Below are positions 1 through 9,043 of a stretch of DNA of 38,290 bases, piece after piece. The DNA is from Pseudomonadota bacterium (GTDB lineage: Bacteria > Pseudomonadota > Alphaproteobacteria > Caulobacterales > Caulobacteraceae): positions 1 to 38,290 of the forward strand of contig JAFEEA010000013.1 of NCBI GenBank assembly GCA_018241335.1. The letters are read 5' to 3'. Each line of letters opens with the position of its first letter. Position 1 is the stretch's first letter. A program made the position numbers and the translations under genes. The notes below the pieces were generated by a model. It ran no database searches and was not told the DNA's origin. It worked only from the letters and a program-made list of their open reading frames with translations.

Positions 1-294
1 GAGTACTATTTCAAGGTTCCGGCGGAGATCGACGAGCGCATCGTCATCGTGGTCGACCCCATGCTGGCGACGGGCAACACGGCCATCGCCGCCGTGGACC
101 GGCTCAAGGAGGTCGGCGCGCGCTCGATCCGCATGGCCTGCCTCCTGGCCGCGCCCGAGGGGATATCCAAGTTCCGCGGCCACCACCCCGACGTGCCGAT
201 CTGGACGGCCAGCATCGACCAGCGGCTCAACGACCACGGCTACATCGTGCCCGGCCTCGGCGACGCCGGAGATCGCCTCTACGGCACCAAATAG
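1..294 (+). CDS. upp: Uracil phosphoribosyltransferase, C-terminal part (5' end outside window)
   Basis: The reading frame is open from base 1 and ends at TAG 292-294, giving the last 97 residues of the protein. It contains the PRPP-binding motif [11 protein letters not shown], followed by CLLAAPEGI and a C-terminal [13 protein letters not shown], all typical of bacterial uracil phosphoribosyltransferases. The enzyme converts uracil and PRPP to UMP in the cytoplasm (pyrimidine salvage). The start and the 5' control region lie outside the window. Its position near a PRPP-synthetase-like gene and an AMP phosphorylase gene fits a nucleotide-salvage neighbourhood, but an L,D-transpeptidase gene and macAB lie between, so co-transcription is not shown. 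Confidence 0.93.
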   Translation, partial: EYYFKVPAEIDERIVIVVDPMLATGNTAIAAVDRLKEVGARSIRMACLLAAPEGISKFRGHHPDVPIWTASIDQRLNDHGYIVPGLGDAGDRLYGTK

Positions 295-367
295 GGGACC
301 GCCAGGGCCATACGTGGGAACTTGAGCGCCGCTCGCGCCTTGGGACTGTCTCGGCGCGGAGTATGGC

Positions 368-1453
368 GTGATGGCGTTGCGTGGGATGTTCGCGGCTGCG
401 GCCCTTCTGCTTGCGGCGGCCGCCTTGGGGGCCTGCCAGAAGCGGGCCGCTGTCCCCTCCGGCGCGAACCGTCCCGCCGCCGCGGCGCCCGTCGCCGCCC
501 GAACTTCCGGATCGGCGACGGCGAGGGGGCGGGCGATCGACACGGCTGGCCTTTCGCCCGGCCTGGAGACCGATCCTCGGGTGCTGATACGGGCTCAGGT
601 CCTGCTGGACCGGGCGCGGTTCTCGCCGGGCGCCATCGACGGCCGGGACGGCAGCAACTTCCGCCGCGCTTTCGCGGCCTTCGAAGCCGCGCATGGCCTG
701 CCTGCGGCGGCGGAAGGCGTCCCGACCCTGGACGCGCGCGGCTGGGCGGCTCTGACCGCGGCGGACGCCGGCCCCGTCACCATGGACTACATGATCACCG
801 CCGACGACCTGGTGGGCCCGTTCCTGGGGGAAGTCCCCACCGCCATGCGCGCCATGAAGGGTCTCCGTCGCCTGGGATACGCACGCCCCGCCGAAGAACT
901 GGCCGAGCGCTTCCACATGGACGAACCACTACTCGAGGCGCTCAACCCCGGCGCGGACTTCGGCCGCCCGGGAACCTCCATCGTTGTGCTGCGCGTCGCC
1001 GACGCTCCGCTGCCGCGAGTTGACCGCATTGAGGTGGACAAGACCGCGAACCAGGTCCGCGCCTTCGACGCCACCGGCCGCCTGGCGGGCGTCTTCCCGG
1101 CGACCGTGGGCAGCACAGAGCGGCCCGCGCCGACCGGCCGTTGGGCGGTGCGCGCCGTGGCCCCTGATCCAACCTATACCTACGACCCGTCGAAACTGAC
1201 CTTTGGGCCGAAATCCAAGGGCAAATTCACCATCGCGGCGGGCCCCAACAACCCGGTCGGTTCGACCTGGATCGACCTGACCAAGGACACCTACGGCATT
1301 CATGGCGCGCCCGACCCGGCCAAGGTCGGCAAGACGGCCTCTCACGGCTGCGTGCGCCTGACCAACTGGGACGCCGCCGCTCTGGGCAAGGCCGTGCGAA
1401 AGGGCGCGCCGGTGGACTTCATGGGCGTGGAACAGAAGCGCCATACCGGCTGA
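368..1453 (+). CDS. L,D-transpeptidase (YkuD domain) lipoprotein
   Basis: Protein of about 361 aa. The start is GTG 368 or ATG 371, one codon apart. The N-terminus has a hydrophobic signal ending in a lipobox-like LGAC, so it is probably a lipoprotein in the periplasm. Residues about 70-130 look like a peptidoglycan-binding region (VLLDRARFSPGAIDGRDG resembles the PG_binding_1 type). Residues about 215-350 form a YkuD catalytic domain with GIHGAP and SHGCVRL; the Cys near residue 328 would be the nucleophile. The family forms 3-3 crosslinks in peptidoglycan or anchors proteins to it. The gene stands alone between upp and macA. No FixK-like box was seen in its short upstream gap. The exact role (crosslinking or anchoring) cannot be read from sequence. 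Confidence 0.88.
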   Translation: MMALRGMFAAAALLLAAAALGACQKRAAVPSGANRPAAAAPVAARTSGSATARGRAIDTAGLSPGLETDPRVLIRAQVLLDRARFSPGAIDGRDGSNFRRAFAAFEAAHGLPAAAEGVPTLDARGWAALTAADAGPVTMDYMITADDLVGPFLGEVPTAMRAMKGLRRLGYARPAEELAERFHMDEPLLEALNPGADFGRPGTSIVVLRVADAPLPRVDRIEVDKTANQVRAFDATGRLAGVFPATVGSTERPAPTGRWAVRAVAPDPTYTYDPSKLTFGPKSKGKFTIAAGPNNPVGSTWIDLTKDTYGIHGAPDPAKVGKTASHGCVRLTNWDAAALGKAVRKGAPVDFMGVEQKRHTG

Positions 1454-1481
1454 CGCGGCACGCCCGCCCGCGACCCCGGGT

Positions 1482-1495
1482 TTGGCCTAGGTCAA
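1482..1495 (+). promoter_or_regulatory. FixK/FNR-type box upstream of macA
   Basis: TTGGC-CTAG-GTCAA, a 14-bp near-palindrome close to TTGAT-N4-ATCAA, with one half-site deviating (TTGGC). Its centre is 41 bp from the macA ATG at 1530. An activator site at -41.5 would put the transcript start on or next to that ATG. GCTAGA at 1516-1521 could be the -10. Assignment is by resemblance to the CRP/FNR-family consensus and by recurrence of such boxes in this region. Confidence 0.6.
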
Positions 1496-1529
1496 GGAAC
1501 CGCGCCGCCATTGTCGCTAGAGCGGCGTC

Positions 1530-2788
1530 ATGAAGAGACGTCGCACCTGGATTCTTCTCGCCGGCGGACTGCTGATCGTCGCGGCCATCGCCGGCGGCCT
1601 TTGGTTCTGGAGCGCGCAGAACGGCAAGGCGGTTAAGTATGTCACCGCGCCGGTGGAACGCGGCGCCGTGCGCCGCACCATCGCCGCCAGCGGGACCGTC
1701 AATCCAGAGATCACCGTCCAGGTGGGCGCCTTCGTCTCGGGCACCATCAAGGCCCTGTCCTGCGACTACAATACTGAGGTCCGCCAAGGTCAGCTCTGCG
1801 CCAAGATCGACCCCAGGCCTTATGAAACGGTGGTCGCCAAGGCCGAGGCGGACCTCACGTCCCAGAAGGCGCAACTGGCCAAGGACAGCGCCACCCTGGC
1901 TTATGCCGACCTCAAGCTCGGCCGCTCGCGCACCCTCGCCCAGCAGGGCTGGAACTCGCAGGACACGCTGGACTCGGTCCGCGCCTCCCGCGACCAGGCC
2001 GCCGCTCAGGTCCAGCTCGACCGCGCCCAGATCCGGCAGAGCCAGGCCTCGCTGGACGCCGCCAGGATCAATCTGAACTACACCGACATCGTCTCGCCGG
2101 TGAACGGCACCGTGGTGTCGCGCAACGTGACAGTCGGCCAGACCGTGGCGTCCAGCTTCCAGACCCCGACCCTCTTCCTGATAGCCAAGGACCTGACGCG
2201 AATGCAGGTCGACACCAATGTCAGCGAGACCGATATCGCCGGGGCGGCCATCGGCGCGCGCGCGACGTTCACCGTCGAGGCCTATCCGGGCAAGGTCTTC
2301 CGCGGCAAGGTCGTGCAGGTTCGCCAGGCGCCGATCAGCGTCCAGAACGTGATCACCTACGACGTGGTCATCGCCGCCGACAATCCCGACCTGCAGCTCA
2401 AGCCCGGCATGACCGCCACCGCCCGCATCATCGTCGCCGAGCGGCGCGACGTCCTGCGCGTCCCGGTCCAGGCGCTGCACTTCAACCCCGCCGCCGTCCA
2501 AGGCGCCGCCCAGGGCGCGGGCGGGCAGGGGCAGGGCCAAGGTCAGGGGCAAGGTCAGGGCCAGCGCCGCCGCGGTCGCGGCGCCGGCGCCCAGGCCCAG
2601 CAGGTCTGGGTTCTGGAGGACGGCAAGCCGCGCAAGGTCGCCGTGACGGTCGGCCTCGACGACGATTCCAACGCCGAGATCACCGGCGGCGCCCTCAAGG
2701 CCGGCGATCAGGTCATCGTTTCCGCCAGCCATCCGGGCCAGCCCAAGCCTCGCGCCGCGGCCACCGGCGGCCAGCCCCGCTTCGGCCC

Positions 2789-2792
<4 letters not shown>
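1530..2792 (+). CDS. macA: MacA-like periplasmic adaptor subunit (membrane fusion protein)
   Basis: Protein of 420 aa with an N-terminal membrane anchor (about residues 7-27 after KRRR). It then shows the usual order of an RND/MacA-type adaptor: a biotinyl-lipoyl-like half (VQVGAFVSGTIKAL), an alpha-hairpin (about residues 95-175), the second lipoyl half (NYTDIVSPVNGTVVSRNV) and beta-barrel and membrane-proximal domains. It would link the inner-membrane MacB to an outer-membrane TolC-type channel; no tolC gene is in the window. A Gly-Gln repeat followed by RRRGRG interrupts the C-terminal domain near residues 332-355 and is unusual. The stop overlaps the macB start by 4 nt (ATGA). The ATG has no clear ribosome binding site and a FixK-like box lies 41 bp upstream, so a leaderless message is possible. 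Confidence 0.9.
2523..2564 (+). repeat. Gly-Gln dipeptide repeat within macA (seven units)
   Basis: Seven consecutive 6-bp units of the type GGN-CAR encode seven Gly-Gln dipeptides, followed by an arginine-rich stretch (RRRGRG). The units vary at third codon positions, so the protein repeat appears to be kept rather than being a freshly slipped DNA repeat. It lies in the C-terminal, membrane-proximal part of the adaptor. A variable-length loop is likely. Confidence 0.85.
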
Positions 2793-4903
<2,111 letters not shown>

Positions 4904-5019
4904 CCGCCCGCGCGCGTCCGTAGAACACCGTAGGGATGCGCCCCGAATTCCGACGGGCGGACCAGCAGGCTAGGGTCACCGGCGGTCCGAGGGGGTATCC
5001 TCTCTGAAGGGGAGGCCCA

Positions 5020-6561
5020 ATGAACGAATCGACATCCTTCGGCGACCCGGTGCAGGGCCCCTCCACCGGCGGCAAGCTCAGGGCCAAGCCCCTTCGCCTG
5101 GACACCTTCCGCGAGAACGTCATCCTGCTGTCGCGCGATTGCACGGCCCTGCGGCCCGAGCGGCTGCGCGGGGTGCGCAAGGTCGAGATCTCGGCGCGAG
5201 GCGTGGCGATGCTTGCGGTGCCGATGCTCTGCGACGACCCGGCTCTGGTGTCGCCCGGAGAGGCCGGCATTCCCGAACCCCTGGCGCGCCGGCTGTGCGT
5301 GCGAGACGGTGAGCCGGTGCAGGTTTCGCCAGCCTCGCCCCTGCGCACCCTCGAGGCGGTCAAGGCCAAGGTGGCGGGCGAAAGCCTGAGCCTGGCCGAC
5401 TACGAAGCCATCGCCCGCGACCTCGCCCAGCACCGCTGGTCGGACATCGAGATCTCGGCCTTCCTGGTCGCCTGCGCCAGCTTCATGACCGCCGACGAGA
5501 CCCTGGACCTGACCCGCGCCATGGTGGCCGCAGGCGACCGCCTGACCTGGGACCGCGACCTGGTGGCCGACAAGCACTGCATCGGCGGCATTCCCGGCAA
5601 TCGCACCTCGCTGATCGTGGCGCCCATCGTGGCCGCCCACGGTCTCCTGATCCCGAAGACGTCCTCGCGCGCCATCACCTCGCCCGCCGGCACCGCCGAC
5701 ACCATGGAGGTGCTCGCGCGCGTGGACCTCACCGAGCCGGAGATGCGGGCGGTCGTGGAACAGTGCGGCGGCTGCATCGTCTGGGGCGGGCGGGTGAACC
5801 TGTCGCCGGCCGACGACGTGCTGATCTCGGTGGAGCGGCCCCTGTCCATCGATACGCCGGAGCAGATGGTCGCCTCCATCCTGTCCAAGAAACTGGCCGC
5901 CGGCGCGACCAACCTGGTCCTCGACATCCCCGTCGGGCCCACGGCCAAGGTGCGCGACCGCCGCGCCGCCCTGCGCCTCAAGAAGCTGTTCGAATACGTC
6001 GGCCGCCGGCTGGGCCTCGACCTGCAGGTGCTGGTCACGGACGGCGGCCAGCCCATCGGTCGCGGCGTCGGCCCGGCGCTCGAGGCGCGCGATGTCCTCG
6101 CCGTGCTGCGCCGCGACGCCGACGCCCCGCAGGACCTGCGCGAAAAGGGCATCATGCTGGCGGGCGCGGTGCTGGAGTCCGATCCGGCCCTGGCCGGCGG
6201 CTCGGGCGCGGCCCGCGCCCGCGAACTGTTGGACAACGGCGCCGCCCTGGCCAAGCTCGAACAGATCATCGCCGCCCAGGGCCCGTCGCCCATCGACGGG
6301 CGTCTGGGACCCCTCGCGCACGAGGTCACCGCCCGCCGAAGCGGTAAGGTGGAAGCCATCGACTGCCTGAAGATCGCCACCGTGGCGCGGCTTTCCGGCG
6401 CCCCCACCGATCCGGGGGCGGGAGTCGACCTGCTGGTCAAGGCGGGTGACACGGTGCGGGTGGGTGATCCGCTGTATCGGATCCACGCCTTCGAACCCAG
6501 CGACTTCGGCTTCGCCATCGAAGCGGCGGGCGAGGATCCCGGCTACAGGATCGGGACGTGA
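5020..6561 (+). CDS. AMP phosphorylase / thymidine phosphorylase family (archaeal AMPpase type)
   Basis: Protein of 513 aa, longer than DeoA-type thymidine phosphorylases (about 440 aa) because of an N-terminal domain of about 85 residues, as in archaeal AMP phosphorylases. Motifs include DKHCIGGIPGNRTSLIV (K185-H186 region), PKTSSRAITSPAGTADT and CIVWGGRVNLSPADD, which match the AMPpase lineage. AMPpase splits nucleoside 5'-monophosphates with phosphate into base and ribose 1,5-bisphosphate. GGGAGG lies just before the ATG. A 116-bp gap separates it from macB, and its stop overlaps the next start by 4 nt (GTGA). No RuBisCO or ribose-1,5-bisphosphate isomerase gene is in the window, so the fate of the product is open. 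Family assignment is firm; substrate specificity is inference. Confidence 0.85.
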   Translation: MNESTSFGDPVQGPSTGGKLRAKPLRLDTFRENVILLSRDCTALRPERLRGVRKVEISARGVAMLAVPMLCDDPALVSPGEAGIPEPLARRLCVRDGEPVQVSPASPLRTLEAVKAKVAGESLSLADYEAIARDLAQHRWSDIEISAFLVACASFMTADETLDLTRAMVAAGDRLTWDRDLVADKHCIGGIPGNRTSLIVAPIVAAHGLLIPKTSSRAITSPAGTADTMEVLARVDLTEPEMRAVVEQCGGCIVWGGRVNLSPADDVLISVERPLSIDTPEQMVASILSKKLAAGATNLVLDIPVGPTAKVRDRRAALRLKKLFEYVGRRLGLDLQVLVTDGGQPIGRGVGPALEARDVLAVLRRDADAPQDLREKGIMLAGAVLESDPALAGGSGAARARELLDNGAALAKLEQIIAAQGPSPIDGRLGPLAHEVTARRSGKVEAIDCLKIATVARLSGAPTDPGAGVDLLVKAGDTVRVGDPLYRIHAFEPSDFGFAIEAAGEDPGYRIGT

Positions 6562-7457
6562 AGCTGCTGGTTCAGGCCTTCGAGGACGAGGCCGCGCCGG
6601 CCCGGCGCCTGGCCGAGGCGCTCGGCGCGCCGTTTGCGGCTATCGCGCTGCACCGCTTCCCCGACGGCGAAGCGCTGCCGACCGTCTCAGGGGCGGGTGA
6701 GACCGTGGTCGTATATCGCTCCCTGGATCGGCCGGACGCCAAGCTAATGCCCCTGCTCCTGGCCGCCGAGGCCTGGCGCGGCGCCGGGGTGCGGCGGCTG
6801 GTCCTGGTCGCTCCCTACCTCTGCTATCTTCGCCAGGACGCGCGATTCCGGCCGGGTCAGCCGATCAGTCGGGATGTCATAGCCGCACTCATCGGCCCGC
6901 GCTTCGACCGCATCGTCACGGTGGCTCCGCATCTGCATCGGACGCGCGACCTAGCGACGACCTTCGGGACCAGGGCCACCGTGCTTTCGGCCGGCGACGC
7001 CTTGGCGCGCGCCCTATCTGACGGCGAGACGGACACGCCGATCGTCATCGGCCCCGACGAGGAGTCCGAACCCAGCGCCGCCGCCCTGGCCGAACGGCTG
7101 GAGGCTCCGCACGCCACCCTGCGCAAGATTCGCCGCGGCGATCGCGAGGTGGCCCTGACCTTGCCCGCCGACCTCGACGTCGCGGGCCGCCGGGTTGTGC
7201 TGGCGGACGACGTCTGTTCCAGCGGCGCCACCCTGGCCGAGGCGGCGCGCGCCTTGGCTTCCCGCGGCGCTCGCCATATCGAGGCGGCCATCGCCCACGG
7301 CCTCTTTGACGAGGCGACCCTCGCGGCCCTCAGCGACGCCGGAGTCGCCAGAATCGTGGCGTCGGACAGCTGCGCCCATCCGGGTCCGTCCGCGCCGCTT
7401 GCTGAAACCCTGGCCCAGGCCCTGAAGCCGGACCTGACTGGAGTCCCAGATCGATGA
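6558..7457 (+). CDS. Ribose-phosphate pyrophosphokinase-like protein (PRPP synthetase family)
   Basis: Protein of 299 aa starting at GTG 6558, overlapping the upstream stop by 4 nt. It has the two-domain PRPP-synthetase layout: HRFPDGE near residue 35, YLCYLRQDARFRPGQPIS near residues 90-110, a flexible-loop segment KIRRGDREVAL and the PRPP-binding loop VVLADDVCSSGATL near residues 213-226. The KIRRGDREV loop looks more like archaeal-type (class III) enzymes than the KRR loop of the housekeeping bacterial enzyme. The family makes PRPP from ribose 5-phosphate and ATP. Placed directly after an AMP phosphorylase, it may feed PRPP to base salvage. It is probably a second, specialised copy, though the rest of the genome is not visible. 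Confidence 0.85.
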   Translation: MKLLVQAFEDEAAPARRLAEALGAPFAAIALHRFPDGEALPTVSGAGETVVVYRSLDRPDAKLMPLLLAAEAWRGAGVRRLVLVAPYLCYLRQDARFRPGQPISRDVIAALIGPRFDRIVTVAPHLHRTRDLATTFGTRATVLSAGDALARALSDGETDTPIVIGPDEESEPSAAALAERLEAPHATLRKIRRGDREVALTLPADLDVAGRRVVLADDVCSSGATLAEAARALASRGARHIEAAIAHGLFDEATLAALSDAGVARIVASDSCAHPGPSAPLAETLAQALKPDLTGVPDR

Positions 7458-9043
7458 GCGTTCAACTGAGCTTCCATGGCGCCGCCGGCTGCGTCACGGG
7501 CTTTTGCGCCCGCCTGACCACCGATCGCGCCACGGTGCTGATCGACTGCGGCATGTTCCAGGGCTCCAAGACGCTGAAGGCTCTCAACTACGGCACCTTT
7601 CCCTTCGACGCCGGCGGCGTCGACGCCGTGTTGCTGACCCACGCCCACATCGATCACTCGGGTCTCCTGCCCAAGCTGATGCTGGCGGGGTTCGAGGGGC
7701 CGATCTACGCCACCACCGTCACCCGCGAACTCTGCGAAGTCATGCTCGCCGACGCCGGATCGATCCAGGAGAGCGAGGTCGAGCACCTCAATCGCCGCAA
7801 TCAGCGCCGCGGTCGGGCCGTCGTACAGCCGATCTACACGGCCGAGGATGGCCGCGCGGTGGTCCGCCAGTTCCGCAAGGCGTCATTGAACGAACCGGTG
7901 ACTGTCGCTCCGGGGATCACCGCCACCTACTGGGAAGCGGGCCATATCCTGGGATCGTCCTCCATCGAAGTCGCGGTCGACACTGCAGAGGGACCCGTGC
8001 GCATCCTGTTCTCCGGCGACCTCGGCCCCGGCGGCCGGGACTATGCGCCGGACCCCGAGGGGCCGACCGGCATCGATCACATGGTGATCGAGAGCACCTA
8101 CGGCGACCGCGAGCGCGTCGACCTGACGCCCGACGCGCGCCGCAAGCTGCTGGCCGATGAACTGAATGACGCCTGCCGCGCCGGCGGCCCGCTGCTGATC
8201 CCCGCCTTCGCCGTGGAACGCTCGCAGGAACTGCTGGCCGACATCCTGACCCTGATGGAGGACGGTCAGGTTCCCGAGGCCAGCATCTTCCTGGATTCGC
8301 CGCTCGCCATCGAGGCCACGCAGATCTTCCAGCGTCGCGGCTGGAACCGGTCCAGCCAGCGCAATCCCTTCGCCGAAGTCCACGCCGGCCAGAGGCTGAA
8401 GTTCATGCGCAGCCCCGGCGAGAGCGACAGCCTGGAGCGGCTCAAGGGCTGGCACATCATCATGGCCGCCAGCGGCATGTGCGACGCCGGCCGCGTGCGC
8501 AAGCACTTGAAGCGCCTGCTCTGGCGGCGAGAGGCGACGGTGTTGATCTCCGGCTACCAGGCCGTTGGCACCCTGGGGCGCCTGCTGGTGGACGGTCAGC
8601 GTCATGTGACCATCCAGGGTGACGATATCCGGGTGGCGGCGCGTATCCGGGTGGTGGACGCCTATTCCGGCCACGCCGACGCCGCAGCCCTGGTGCGCTG
8701 GGCCAAGGCGCGCGCGCCTGTGACCGGCTCGGTCTTCCTGGCCCATGGCGAGACGGAAGCCCTCAACGGCCTGAAGAAACGACTGCAGGATGCCGGCTTC
8801 AGGCCGGGGCAGTTGCTGATCCCCAACCTCGACCAGAGCTTCCGCCTGACCGCCGCGGCCACGGAGGCCGGTCCACCGGTCACGGCGCGTATCGCCGCGC
8901 CGTCTGTCGGGGCCCTCGACTGGCACAACGCCCGCGCCCGGCTGCTGACGGAACTCGAGGAGCGCCTCGAAAGCGCCGCCTCCGACGAGGACCGCGCCGA
9001 TCTGTTGCGGCGCCTGACGCGCACGCTGGAGAAGGCCGGGTGA
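7454..9043 (+). CDS. Metallo-beta-lactamase/beta-CASP ribonuclease (CPSF73-like)
   Basis: Protein of 529 aa with an N-terminal MBL fold carrying the zinc motif THAHIDH (H63, H65, D67, H68), then GHILGSSSIEV and FSGDLG, followed by a beta-CASP domain (STYGDRERVD, PAFAVERSQELL, IIMAASGMCDAGRVRKHL) and the closing DAYSGHADAAALVRW and FLAHGE motifs. A C-terminal tail of about 60 residues (VGALDWHNARARLLTELEE) is extra. Relatives such as Thermus TTHA0252 are RNA exo/endonucleases. Its start (ATG 7454) overlaps the PRPP-synthetase-like stop and its stop overlaps the ATPase start, both by 4 nt, so the four genes are probably translated together. RNA degradation would supply nucleoside monophosphates to the AMP phosphorylase (inference). 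Confidence 0.9.
   Translation: MSVQLSFHGAAGCVTGFCARLTTDRATVLIDCGMFQGSKTLKALNYGTFPFDAGGVDAVLLTHAHIDHSGLLPKLMLAGFEGPIYATTVTRELCEVMLADAGSIQESEVEHLNRRNQRRGRAVVQPIYTAEDGRAVVRQFRKASLNEPVTVAPGITATYWEAGHILGSSSIEVAVDTAEGPVRILFSGDLGPGGRDYAPDPEGPTGIDHMVIESTYGDRERVDLTPDARRKLLADELNDACRAGGPLLIPAFAVERSQELLADILTLMEDGQVPEASIFLDSPLAIEATQIFQRRGWNRSSQRNPFAEVHAGQRLKFMRSPGESDSLERLKGWHIIMAASGMCDAGRVRKHLKRLLWRREATVLISGYQAVGTLGRLLVDGQRHVTIQGDDIRVAARIRVVDAYSGHADAAALVRWAKARAPVTGSVFLAHGETEALNGLKKRLQDAGFRPGQLLIPNLDQSFRLTAAATEAGPPVTARIAAPSVGALDWHNARARLLTELEERLESAASDEDRADLLRRLTRTLEKAG

Noticed and set aside
300-367. Possible FixK box before the first L,D-transpeptidase (TTGAG near 325)
   Set aside because: The expected second half-site (GCTCG instead of NTCAA) does not match.
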